Shown here: one piece after another, positions 1 to 7,601 of the stretch | Numbering within the stretch: the first letter of the stretch is position 1 | How the letters are laid out: each line of letters opens with the position of its first letter | NCBI RefSeq assembly: GCF_001550375.1 | Contig: NZ_LRTR01000585.1 | Location: 1-34,963 of the forward strand | Length of the DNA: 34,963 bases | Reading direction: 5' to 3' | DNA from: Streptomyces europaeiscabiei | GTDB taxonomy: Bacteria; Actinomycetota; Actinomycetes; Streptomycetales; Streptomycetaceae | Position numbers and translations under genes: made by a program | Notes under the pieces: generated by a model | Told to the model about the DNA's origin: nothing | What the model saw: only the letters and a program-made list of their open reading frames with translations | The model's database searches: none

Positions 1-840
1 CGCGCGGCGGGTGCCGTGATCGCCACCGGCCACGAGGCACGGCGGATCGCGACGGACGGCCGGTCGGCCGAGATCACCTACCGGACCGGCGACACGGAGG
101 GCACCGTAGCCGCACGGCACGTCCTGGTGAACGCCTCGCCGCGGGAGCTGGCCGCGCTGACCGGCGACGAACCGCCCACCCCCGCCGAGGGCGCCCAGCT
201 CAAGGTGAACATGCTGCTCAAGCGGCTCCCGAGGCTCCGCGACGAGTCCGTCGACCCGCGCGATGCCTTCTCCGGGACGTTCCACATCGCCGAGGGCTAC
301 GACCAACTGGCCGCCGCCTACGCCCAGGCCGCCTCCGGCGCGCTGCCCGAGGCCCCGCCCTCCGAGATCTACTGCCACTCCCTCACCGACCCGACCATCC
401 TCGGCCCGGACCTGGCGGAACAGGGCTACCAGACACTCACCCTGTTCGGCCTGCACACGCCCGCGCGGCTGTTCGAGGCCGACAACGACGGCGTGCGCGA
501 GGAACTCCTCAAGTCCACCCTCGCCCAACTGGACGCCCACCTCGCCGAACCCCTCGCCGACTGCCTGGCCACCGACGCCGACGGCCGCCCCTGTATCGAG
601 GCCAGGACCCCCCTCGACCTGGAACGCGACCTCGGTCTCCCCGGCGGCAACATCTTCCACCGCGACCTCGCCTGGCCCCACGCCCAGGAAGGCACCGGCC
701 GCTGGGGCGTCGAGACCCGCCACGCCAACGTCCTGCTGTGCGGCGCGGGAGCCGTGCGCGGCGGCGGGGTGAGCGGGGTCCCCGGACACAACGCGGCGAT
801 GGCGGTCCTGGAGGAGTCCGGGACGGGTGGCCGGCCGTAG
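1..840 (+). CDS. FAD-dependent oxidoreductase, PYROXD2/phytoene desaturase-like (C-terminal part)
   Basis: The frame is open from base 1, so the gene starts upstream and only the last 279 residues are present. A GTG at 16 lies inside the open frame and is not a convincing start. The N-terminal Rossmann nucleotide-binding fold is missing from view. The visible C-terminus has the closing motif of the NAD(P)/FAD amine oxidase/phytoene desaturase superfamily: LLCGAGAVRGGGVSG followed by VPGHNAAMAVLE, which in relatives packs against FAD. The preceding stretch IFHRDLAWPHAQEG resembles the PYROXD2-like branch. It is presumably a cytosolic flavoenzyme; its substrate cannot be told. It is separated from the next gene by 482 bases and is probably not co-transcribed with it. 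The family call is fairly sure, the specific function is not. Confidence 0.8.
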   Translation, partial: RAAGAVIATGHEARRIATDGRSAEITYRTGDTEGTVAARHVLVNASPRELAALTGDEPPTPAEGAQLKVNMLLKRLPRLRDESVDPRDAFSGTFHIAEGYDQLAAAYAQAASGALPEAPPSEIYCHSLTDPTILGPDLAEQGYQTLTLFGLHTPARLFEADNDGVREELLKSTLAQLDAHLAEPLADCLATDADGRPCIEARTPLDLERDLGLPGGNIFHRDLAWPHAQEGTGRWGVETRHANVLLCGAGAVRGGGVSGVPGHNAAMAVLEESGTGGRP

Positions 841-972
841 AGCCGTAGGCAGGGCCGGCAGGTACATGGGCTGCGGCCATTGTCCGGTCGCCGGAACACC
901 CCTGCCAAACAATTGGCCGTGCGCTGGAATCAGTGGTGCGAGCGGCGACGGGGGACCGTTCACGGGGGAAGC

Positions 973-1002
973 GCCCTGCTGATTGCCCGCGATCAGCAGG
1001 GC
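973..1002. terminator. 11-bp perfect stem hairpin, possible terminator
   Basis: GCCCTGCTGAT at 973-983 pairs perfectly with ATCAGCAGGGC at 992-1002 around an 8-base loop. It lies 133 bases after the oxidoreductase stop. There is no U-tract, which is common for Streptomyces terminators. The distance from the stop makes the terminator role uncertain. Confidence 0.45.
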
Positions 1003-1168
1003 TGCCGCCCGCTCGCGACCCCGCGGTGCCCCGGTGCCACGCCCGGCCCCGTGACGGACCCGGACGGATGCTCCCGCGGGACGCCCTCGCCAGGCTGCCG
1101 CCGAAACATCCCGGCCGCCGAGCCCCTGCGCCTTCGCTCATGAAGCCAACTCGCACATCCACCCCCTG

Positions 1169-1196
1169 AGGGGCGCGGGGAACTGCGCGACCAGCC
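1169..1196 (+). repeat. Dispersed intergenic element, copy 1
   Basis: This 28-base stretch begins AGGGGCGCGGGGAACTGCG and ends CGACCAGCC. An inverted copy with 26 of 28 identical bases lies at 13169-13196. The outer GGGGC and GCCCC can pair, giving an imperfect hairpin. From general familiarity, sequences of this type recur between genes in many Streptomyces genomes. It may be a transcription end signal or a REP-like element. Confidence 0.6.
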
Positions 1197-1262
1197 CCCG
1201 CAGACCCGCACCCGCCGTACAACCTCCCGTGGCACCCCCTCAAGCGCGCCCTCCCCGCCAAA

Positions 1263-1279
1263 TCTGACGGAGCATCAGA
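1263..1279. promoter_or_regulatory. Palindromic operator, copy 1
   Basis: TCTGACGGAGCATCAGA is a 17-base inverted repeat with arms TCTGA/TCAGA. It ends 43 bases before the nitronate monooxygenase ATG. Copy 2 at 12221-12237 has the same length and arms, and the flanks also agree: AAA before the site and AAAA, then CCCTT, after it. Size and symmetry suit a dimeric repressor such as a TetR-family protein. No candidate regulator gene is in the window. Confidence 0.6.
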
Positions 1280-1322
1280 AAAACCCTTCCCTCGTCCGGA
1301 GGACTACGGCATTCTGCGCACC

Positions 1323-2435
1323 ATGCAGACGGAGCTGAGCAACAAACTCGGAGTCCAGTACGCCGTCTTCGGCTTCACGCCATTCCCCGCAGTCGCGGCA
1401 GCCATCAGCAGGGCCGGCGGCTTCGGGGTGCTCGGCGCGGTCCGCTACACGGCCCCCGACGACCTCAAACGCGACCTCGACTGGATCGAGGCCCATGTCG
1501 ACGGCAAGCCGTACGGCCTGGACGTCGTCATGCCGGCCAAGAAGGTCGAAGGGGTCTCGGAGGCCGACGTCGAGGCGATGATCCCCCCGGCGCACCGGCA
1601 GTTCGTCCAGGACACCCTCGCCAAGTACGGCGTGCCCGAGCTGGCCGAGGGTGAGGCCTCCGGCTGGCGCATCACCGGCTGGATGGAACAGGTCGCCCGC
1701 AGCCAGCTCGACGTCGCCTTCGACTATCCGATCAAGCTGCTGGCCAACGCGCTCGGCTCACCACCCGCCGACGTCATCGACCGCGCCCACGAACAGGACG
1801 TCCTCGTCGCCGCGCTCGCCGGCAGTGCCCGCCACGCCCGCAAGCACGCCGAGGCGGGCATCGACATCGTCGTGGCCCAGGGCTACGAGGCCGGCGGTCA
1901 CACCGGCGAGATCGCCTCCATGGTGCTGACCCCCGAAGTCGTCGACGCCGTCGCCCCGTTGCCGGTCCTCGCCGCCGGCGGCATCGGCAGCGGACAGCAG
2001 GTGGCCGCCGCCCTCGCACTCGGCGCCCAGGGCGTCTGGCTCGGTTCGCTCTGGCTGACCACCACGGAGGCCGAACTCACCTCGCCGCGGCTGATCGAGA
2101 AGCTGCTCGCCGCCGGCTCCGGCGACACGGTCCGCTCCCGCGCCCTCACCGGCAAACCCGCACGCCAGCTCCGTACCGAATGGACCGACGCCTGGGACGA
2201 CCCCACCGGACCCGGCACCCTCCCCATGCCCCTCCAGGGGCTGCTCGTCGCCGAGGCGGTCTCCCGCATCCAGAAGTACGAGGTGGACCCGCTGCTCGGC
2301 ACCCCGGTCGGACAGATCGTCGGCCGGATGAACAGCGAACGCAGCGTCCAGGCCGTCTTCGACGACCTCACCCGCGGCTTCGAGAAGGCCGTGGACCACC
2401 TCAACCGGATCGCCGGAAGGAGCGAGGGACAGTGA
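1323..2435 (+). CDS. Nitronate monooxygenase family flavoprotein
   Basis: This 370-residue protein has the FMN-binding TIM barrel of the 2-nitropropane dioxygenase/nitronate monooxygenase family. The N-terminus FGFTPFPAVAAAISRAGGFG (residues 17-36) is typical. EAGGHTGE (189-196) is the substrate and flavin loop, and AAGGIGSGQQ (217-226) with GVWLGS (237-242) is the FMN-phosphate site. Known members oxidise alkyl nitronates, but many operonic relatives act on other substrates or as enoyl reductases. Its close coupling to an acyl-CoA ligase suggests an acyl-CoA-linked role; that is inference. The ATG at 1323 fits family N-termini, but the best ribosome site, GGAGGA at 1298-1303, lies 19 bases away, which is unusually far. 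CTG at 1314 is an alternative start. A palindromic operator lies upstream. The stop overlaps the next start (GTGA). Confidence 0.88.
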   Translation: MQTELSNKLGVQYAVFGFTPFPAVAAAISRAGGFGVLGAVRYTAPDDLKRDLDWIEAHVDGKPYGLDVVMPAKKVEGVSEADVEAMIPPAHRQFVQDTLAKYGVPELAEGEASGWRITGWMEQVARSQLDVAFDYPIKLLANALGSPPADVIDRAHEQDVLVAALAGSARHARKHAEAGIDIVVAQGYEAGGHTGEIASMVLTPEVVDAVAPLPVLAAGGIGSGQQVAAALALGAQGVWLGSLWLTTTEAELTSPRLIEKLLAAGSGDTVRSRALTGKPARQLRTEWTDAWDDPTGPGTLPMPLQGLLVAEAVSRIQKYEVDPLLGTPVGQIVGRMNSERSVQAVFDDLTRGFEKAVDHLNRIAGRSEGQ

Positions 2436-4012
2436 GCCAAGCCTCCCAAGGGCAAGCCCCGCAAGGCGGGCCTCCCCAGGGCTTCTGGGCGCAGGCAACC
2501 GCCGACCCCGACCGTACGGTGCTGATCGCCCCCGACGGCGAGGAATGGACCGCCGGACGTCTGCACGCCGAGACCAACCGGCTGGTGCACGGCCTGCGGG
2601 CCGCCGGACTCGAACGCGGTGACGCCTTCGCGGTGGTCCTGCCCAACAGTGTGGAGTTCTTCACCGCCTACCTCGCCGCCAGCCAGGCCGGCTTCTACCT
2701 CGTCCCCGTCAACCACCACCTCGTGGGCCCTGAGATCGCCTGGATCGTCTCCGACTCGGGCGCCAAGGTGCTCGTCGCGCACGAGCGGTTCGCCGAAGCG
2801 GCCCGGAACGCCGCCGACGAGGCCGGGCTCCCCGCGAGCCACCGGTACGCGGTCGGGACGGCCGAGGGCTTTCGCCCGTACGCCGAACTCCTGGACGGAC
2901 AGCCGGAGTCGGCGCCCGGCGACCGCACCCTCGGCTGGGTCATGAACTACACCTCGGGCACCACCGGCCGTCCCCGGGGCATCCGTCGCCCGCTGCCCGG
3001 CAAGCTCCCCGAGGAGTCCTACCTCGGCGGCTTCCTCGGCATCTTCGGTATCCGGCCGTTCGGCGACAACGTCCACCTGGTCTGCTCGCCGCTCTACCAC
3101 ACGGCCGTCCTACAGTTCGCCGGCGCGTCCCTGCACATCGGGCACCAGGTGGTGCTGATGGACAAGTGGACGCCTCAGGAGATGCTCCGCGTCATCGACG
3201 CCCACCGATGCACGCACACCCACATGGTGCCCACCCAGTTCCACCGGCTCCTCGCCCTCCCCGCAGAGGTGCGTGCCCGCTACGACGTGTCGTCCATGCG
3301 GCACGCCATCCACGGGGCCGCGCCCTGCCCGGACCATGTGAAGCGGGCCATGATCGAGTGGTGGGGCGAGTGCGTCGAGGAGTACTACGCGGCCAGTGAG
3401 GGCGGCGGCGCCTTCGCCACCGCCGAGGACTGGCTGAAGAAGCCCGGCACGGTCGGCAAGGCCTGGCCCATCAGCGAACTCGCCGTCTTCGACGACGACG
3501 GCAACCGGCTGCCGCCGGGTGAACTCGGCACCGTCTACATGAAGATGAGCACCGGCGGCTTCTCGTACCACAAGGACGAGGGCAAGACGCGGAAGAACCG
3601 CATCGGTGACTTCTTCACCGTGGGCGACCTCGGTCTCATCGACGCGGACGGCTATCTCTTCCTCCGCGACCGCAAGATCGACCTGATCATCTCCGGCGGC
3701 GTCAACATCTACCCCGCCGAGATCGAGGCAGCCCTTCTCACCCACCCCGCCGTCGCCGACGCCGCCGCCTTCGGCATCCCGCACGACGACTGGGGCGAGG
3801 AGGTCAAGGCCGTGGTCGAGCCGGCCCCCGGATTCACGCCGGGGCCGGTGCTCGCCGAGGAGATCCTCGCCCACTGCACGCGCCGGCTCGCCGGGTACAA
3901 GCGCCCGAAGAGCGTCGACTTCACCGAGGCGATGCCCCGCGACCCCAACGGCAAGCTCTACAAGCGGCGGCTGCGGGAGCCGTACTGGGAGGGGCGGCAG
4001 AAAACCGTCTGA
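2432..4012 (+). CDS. AMP-forming acyl-CoA synthetase (FadD-like), ligase 1
   Basis: The product (526 residues) belongs to the adenylate-forming ANL superfamily and should activate a carboxylic acid to its CoA thioester in the cytosol. Visible motifs are the P-loop YTSGTTGRPRG (173-183), YYAASEGGG (318-326), the aspartate motif TVGDLG (396-401), the hinge FLRDRKIDLIISGG (410-423) and the catalytic lysine in PNGKLYKR (K508). A longer open frame runs upstream to 2180, but GTG at 2432 is chosen because GGAAGGAG lies just before it and it overlaps the previous stop by four bases, indicating translational coupling. It forms an operon with the monooxygenase. P-loop residues RPRG replace the commoner xPKG, so the usual lysine is arginine. 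The acid substrate is unknown. The gene converges on the methyltransferase with only 22 bases between stops. Confidence 0.92.
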   Translation: MSQASQGQAPQGGPPQGFWAQATADPDRTVLIAPDGEEWTAGRLHAETNRLVHGLRAAGLERGDAFAVVLPNSVEFFTAYLAASQAGFYLVPVNHHLVGPEIAWIVSDSGAKVLVAHERFAEAARNAADEAGLPASHRYAVGTAEGFRPYAELLDGQPESAPGDRTLGWVMNYTSGTTGRPRGIRRPLPGKLPEESYLGGFLGIFGIRPFGDNVHLVCSPLYHTAVLQFAGASLHIGHQVVLMDKWTPQEMLRVIDAHRCTHTHMVPTQFHRLLALPAEVRARYDVSSMRHAIHGAAPCPDHVKRAMIEWWGECVEEYYAASEGGGAFATAEDWLKKPGTVGKAWPISELAVFDDDGNRLPPGELGTVYMKMSTGGFSYHKDEGKTRKNRIGDFFTVGDLGLIDADGYLFLRDRKIDLIISGGVNIYPAEIEAALLTHPAVADAAAFGIPHDDWGEEVKAVVEPAPGFTPGPVLAEEILAHCTRRLAGYKRPKSVDFTEAMPRDPNGKLYKRRLREPYWEGRQKTV

Positions 4013-4034
4013 GGACCGGCGTCGCGCGCGTGCC

Positions 4035-4850
4035 TCACGGCTTGCGCGCGACCCCGCCCACCGCGATCACCTCGCCGGAGCCGCCGGACGCCGTCGGGTC
4101 CGGCCGCCAGTCGTTCAGCGGCACCACCCCCGGCGCCAACAGCTCCAAGCCGTCGAAGAATCCGGCGAGTTCGGCCGGGCTGCGCAGGTAGTAGGGCACC
4201 GCGCCGCTCTCGTTGTAGCCGCGGGTCGCCTCCGCGTTGGCCTCGTTCGTGTCCACGCTGTCGTTGAACGCGAGGTAACTCCCCGACGGCAGGGCGGCCA
4301 TCAGTGCGCCGATGATCGAGCGCGCCTCGTCGTAGTCGGCGATGTGCCCGCTGACCTGCATCATCGTCAGCCCGACCGGCTGCGAGAGGTCCAGAGTCCT
4401 GGCCGCCTCCCGAAGCACGGTCTCCGGGTCGTGCAGATCGGATTCGATGTAGTCGGTCGCCCCCTCGGGCGTGCTGGTGAGCAGCGCCCGCGCGTGGGTG
4501 AGGACCAACGGGTCGTTGTCCACGTAGACGACCCGCGCCCGCGGGGCCACCCGCTGGGCGATCTCGTGCGTGTTGTCGGCGGTCGGCAGACCGGTGCCGA
4601 TGTCCAGGAACTGACGTATGCCCGCCTCGGCGGCGAGGTGGGTCACCGCGCGGCCCAGGAAGGCCCGGGAATCGCGGGCCAGGTCGGTGATGCCGGGGAA
4701 CACCGCGCGGAAGGCGTCGCCCGCCGCGTGGTCGACCGGGTAGTTGTCCTTGCCGCCCAGCCAGTAGTTCCAGATACGGGCCGAGTGCGGCACCGTCGTG
4801 TCGATCAGGGCGGTCGAATCCGTCACCGGACGTAACGAGTCCTGCGTCAC
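4035..4850 (-). CDS. SAM-dependent methyltransferase, DUF574/Methyltransf_19 type, with TTA codon
   Basis: This 271-residue protein matches the actinobacterial DUF574 family, which is expanded in Streptomyces and has a class I SAM-binding fold. Motifs are the family signature ARIWNYWLGGKDNYPVD (24-40), the SAM glycine loop FLDIGTGLPT (81-90) and the ribose-binding acidic strand VVYVDNDPLVL (107-117). Substrates of the family are mostly unknown. Longer frames exist upstream, but GTG at 4848-4850 has GAGGAGG at good distance. Codon 6 is TTA (4833-4835), the rare leucine codon read by the bldA tRNA, so translation may be restricted to late growth. A perfect 13-base palindrome lies 30 bases upstream of the start. 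It is downstream of the acylase on the same strand but separated from it by a hairpin. Confidence 0.88.
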   Translation of the reverse strand: MTQDSLRPVTDSTALIDTTVPHSARIWNYWLGGKDNYPVDHAAGDAFRAVFPGITDLARDSRAFLGRAVTHLAAEAGIRQFLDIGTGLPTADNTHEIAQRVAPRARVVYVDNDPLVLTHARALLTSTPEGATDYIESDLHDPETVLREAARTLDLSQPVGLTMMQVSGHIADYDEARSIIGALMAALPSGSYLAFNDSVDTNEANAEATRGYNESGAVPYYLRSPAELAGFFDGLELLAPGVVPLNDWRPDPTASGGSGEVIAVGGVARKP

Positions 4851-4879
4851 CGGGCGGCCTCCTCGAGAAAAGCGGTGAT

Positions 4880-4892
4880 ATGCCAATGGCAT
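4880..4892. promoter_or_regulatory. ATGCCA-A-TGGCAT palindrome before the methyltransferase
   Basis: A perfect inverted repeat with 6-base arms around one central base lies 30-42 bases upstream of the methyltransferase GTG. This is where a promoter or operator would be expected. No known regulator consensus is recognised. Confidence 0.4.
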
Positions 4893-4909
4893 GGTGCTGA
4901 CAGAGGAAT

Positions 4910-4936
4910 GGTGCCGCCCCGAGCGGGGGCGGCACC
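4910..4936 (-). terminator. Terminator after the acylase gene
   Basis: GGTGCCGCCCC (4910-4920) pairs perfectly over 11 bases with GGGGCGGCACC (4926-4936) around a 5-base loop. It lies 13 bases beyond the acylase stop in the direction of transcription and separates that gene from the methyltransferase. Confidence 0.75.
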
Positions 4937-4948
4937 ACATCCCTCGAC

Positions 4949-7369
4949 TCATTGGCTCACACGGACCACCTTCAGCTTCGGTGAGGACAGGATGTCCTTC
5001 TCGCAGAAACGGGACGTCACCCACTTCTCCGCCGAGAACAGCCGCGTCTGGTCCAGGTGGTGCGGCGAGTTCGGGTTGGAGGACTGCGAGTACGTCAGCA
5101 GCGTGCGGGCCACCGGGCAGCGGCCGCCGTCCCAGCCGACCGCCTGGATATGGCTGGAACCCGACGAGACCTCCGCGTAGACGCCCTCGGCCGGGCGCCA
5201 CGGCGACTCGATCTTGTTCCACACGCCCAGCGACTCCGTGCCCCCGGGCACCGGGATCCGCAGGCCGTTCCGTTCGACGAACTGGTGGTCGCCGAGCTTC
5301 GCGTCCAGGGCCACGCCCGCCGCCCGTAGATCCTTCACCGTGTCGGCGAGGGCCGTGGCGAAGCCGGGCGCGTCCGTGTTCAGCGTGTTCGGGGTGTTGA
5401 CCGGGTCGGCCGCGGAGAAGGGCACCTTCCAGAACTGCGCGCGCGGCACCACCGTGTTCAGCCGCCGCCAGAACCGGTCGAAGAGCAGCGCGCCCTCGCT
5501 GTCGGTGTTCGTGGTCCGGTCCCACGCCTTGAACACACCGCACGCCCCGGACACGTCGACGACCGTGCCGTCACTGCCCGTCGCCGTGCCGCCCGGCAGC
5601 GCGGCACATGCGAGCGCCACGTCGTCGACGGTGAGATCCGCGGCGGGCACCCGGTTCGCGAACTGCTGCCGCTGGAGGTCCCGTACGGTGAGTCCGCCCT
5701 TGTCGGCCATCGCCGCCACGTCCTCGATCGCGCCGCGCGTCCGCATCGACCGCTGCGTCCCGAGGTTGCCGAAGACCCGCTCGTACCCGGTCAGCGGCCG
5801 GTCGGCGTTGGCCAGCCACGCGCTGTCGTTGGAGTTCTCCGCGTACGGCGCGTCCTTCAGGGTCGGCATCTTCGCGGGCCCGAATATCCCCGGCTGCACG
5901 GCGTCGGCGTCGCTGCCGAGCGCGCAGTCGGAGCGGGAGCCGTCCAGGATCGCGACGCCTGCCGACGGATACGTGGCCTTGCCCAGCGGCGTCGAGCAGC
6001 GGGCGGCGAGGTCGTCGGTGATCCGGGGGAGTGTCTGCGACTGCGTGAACAGGGTGTGTCCCGCGGAGTCCGCGGCGATCGTGTTCACCCAGGGCAGGCC
6101 CTGGTGCCGGGCGAGGGACTTGAGGACGTCCGCCGTACCGCCCGCCCTGGCGAAGCCCAGCGAGGTGTCGGTGAAGCGGATGTTCGCCGCGTTGGGGTCG
6201 TTCAGGGCGTACGCCGTCCCGGCCGTCCAGGGCAGCGGGAGGTCGGCGCCGAGCGAGGTGACGACCGGGCCGTACCGCGTCCACCACTGGGCGCGGGTGA
6301 CCGGGGTGCCGTCCTTGACGCCGACGGTCACGGTCCGCTTCGTCATCCGCTCCGGCCTGCCGTCCACGAGATACGTGGTCGGGTCGGCCGGGTCCAGCGT
6401 CAGCTGATGGATGTTCATGGGGACGCCGGTCGCCACGGTGTGGCTCCACGCGACCTTCGCGTTGAAACCGATCTGCGTGATCGGTGAGCCGAGCAGCGAC
6501 CCGCCGGAGACGTTCAGCTCGCCGGGGATCGTCTGCTGCGCCTGCCAGAAGCGGCGCCCGCCGGCCCATGGGTAGTGCGGGTTGCCCAGCAGCAGACCGC
6601 GGCCGTTCGCCGTCGTGTCACCGCCGAAGGCGACCGCGTTCGACCCCATGTCCGCGTTCGATGCGTCGAACAGCTCGCTCGCGGCGCGGGCGGCGGCCTT
6701 CGCGTCCGGGGTGGCGGCGGCCGTGTTCGTGGAGCCGGAGGCGGGCGGCTGCGCGGTGGTGATCGCGTCCACGAGCCGCCCCTCGCCGCCGAGTACGGCG
6801 AGGGCGTACGCGCGGGAGAACACGTCGAGGGTCGTGACCGGCCGCACCCAGGCGGCGCCCTTGCAGGCGGGGTCGGTGATCCGGTTCTTCTTCAGCCACG
6901 CGTTGTAGCCGGCCGCCCAGCCCCGCATCAGGTCCTTGACGGCGCGGCTCGGCCCGAGCGGCTCGGGCCGGTCCAGCAGCCGCTGTACGGTGCCCGCTTC
7001 CCGGACGCCCTGGAAGTACAGGTCGCTGGTGAGGTTCTTGCCGGCGGAGGAGAGCGAGAAGTCGGGCGCCGCGTCGGGCCCGAAGTGGCGGGAGCGCTCG
7101 CCCTTCACGGTCACGAACCCGTCGGCGAGCACACACACCTGGTCGGCGGCCTGCGCCCAACCGGTGCCGAAGCCGAGGTTCGCATAGTCCTTCGCGACGA
7201 TGTGCGGGACGCCGTACTCGGTGTAGCGGATCACGGCGGACAGGCCACCGTGGGACGTGCGGTGCCCACTGTTCCGCGCGTCGTCGGCGGCGGTGGCCGA
7301 GGGCAGTACGGCCGAGGCGGTGAGCAGGGCGACGGCGGAGACCACCAACTGTCTCAGGCGGGTGCGCAT
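4949..7369 (-). CDS. Secreted penicillin acylase-family hydrolase (AhlM/aculeacin A acylase-like)
   Basis: The 806-residue precursor is an Ntn-hydrolase. Residues 1-27 form a signal peptide (basic start, hydrophobic core, AxA end). The propeptide should self-cleave between G242 and S243 in DMGSNAVAFGG, making S243 the N-terminal nucleophile of the beta chain. H310 (VAWSHTVATG) and the asparagine in ENSNDSAWL (511-519) match other conserved family positions. Length and motifs agree with Streptomyces AhlM and Actinoplanes aculeacin A acylase, which remove acyl chains from acyl-homoserine lactones, lipopeptides or penicillins outside the cell. The start at 7369 is preferred because GGGAG precedes it and the signal peptide follows; an in-frame ATG at 7384 is possible. 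It is divergent from acyl-CoA ligase 2, which could activate a released acid (inference). A hairpin terminator follows. Confidence 0.92.
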   Translation of the reverse strand: MRTRLRQLVVSAVALLTASAVLPSATAADDARNSGHRTSHGGLSAVIRYTEYGVPHIVAKDYANLGFGTGWAQAADQVCVLADGFVTVKGERSRHFGPDAAPDFSLSSAGKNLTSDLYFQGVREAGTVQRLLDRPEPLGPSRAVKDLMRGWAAGYNAWLKKNRITDPACKGAAWVRPVTTLDVFSRAYALAVLGGEGRLVDAITTAQPPASGSTNTAAATPDAKAAARAASELFDASNADMGSNAVAFGGDTTANGRGLLLGNPHYPWAGGRRFWQAQQTIPGELNVSGGSLLGSPITQIGFNAKVAWSHTVATGVPMNIHQLTLDPADPTTYLVDGRPERMTKRTVTVGVKDGTPVTRAQWWTRYGPVVTSLGADLPLPWTAGTAYALNDPNAANIRFTDTSLGFARAGGTADVLKSLARHQGLPWVNTIAADSAGHTLFTQSQTLPRITDDLAARCSTPLGKATYPSAGVAILDGSRSDCALGSDADAVQPGIFGPAKMPTLKDAPYAENSNDSAWLANADRPLTGYERVFGNLGTQRSMRTRGAIEDVAAMADKGGLTVRDLQRQQFANRVPAADLTVDDVALACAALPGGTATGSDGTVVDVSGACGVFKAWDRTTNTDSEGALLFDRFWRRLNTVVPRAQFWKVPFSAADPVNTPNTLNTDAPGFATALADTVKDLRAAGVALDAKLGDHQFVERNGLRIPVPGGTESLGVWNKIESPWRPAEGVYAEVSSGSSHIQAVGWDGGRCPVARTLLTYSQSSNPNSPHHLDQTRLFSAEKWVTSRFCEKDILSSPKLKVVRVSQ

Positions 7370-7407
7370 ACAGGCTCCCAACATCGTTGAGGAAAAAGAT
7401 GGTTGAG

Positions 7408-7419
7408 CGTGTCGACACG
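7408..7419. promoter_or_regulatory. CGTGTCGACACG palindrome in the divergent promoter region
   Basis: A perfect 12-base palindrome lies 39 bases upstream of the acylase start, in the 232-base region shared with acyl-CoA ligase 2. It could be an operator for the acylase. The match is short for such GC-rich DNA, so confidence is low. Confidence 0.3.
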
Positions 7420-7536
7420 TGTCTGCGTAGTCCATACGGGTGATGGATCTTTCCTCAAGGTGACTCACCGATCGATGGTCGAGGTTGAGCGACTTCCCGC
7501 CACGTGTGCCGGATTCCGGTGGTGCGGGTGGTTCGC

Positions 7537-7566
7537 TTGACCTCGCTCGCGCGACGGAACGAGGAT
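7537..7566 (+). promoter_or_regulatory. Housekeeping-type promoter for acyl-CoA ligase 2
   Basis: TTGACC (7537-7542) and GAGGAT (7561-7566) are separated by 18 bases and resemble the Streptomyces HrdB-type consensus. The expected start of transcription near 7573 gives a leader of about 30 bases before the ATG. Confidence 0.5.
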
Positions 7567-7601
7567 CGGGCGTCGGAAACGTGGACGAAGGAGCGGGAAT
7601 C

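Larger units (their letters stand above)
841..1322. other. 482-bp intergenic region with hairpin, dispersed repeat and operator
   Basis: I see no convincing gene here. The short frames in it (for example 880-1143) have no family resemblance and no good ribosome site. It contains a strong hairpin at 973-1002, a 28-base element found again near 13.2 kb, and a 17-base palindrome just before the nitronate monooxygenase gene. These are listed separately. Confidence 0.7.

Noticed and set aside
880..1143. Short plus-strand frames after the first oxidoreductase gene
   Set aside because: No ribosome site, no recognisable motif, and the strong hairpin at 973-1002 lies inside the frame.
1898..3100. 400-codon minus-strand frame antisense to the monooxygenase and ligase 1
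   Set aside because: Same shadow pattern; the plus-strand genes have intact motifs and coupled starts.
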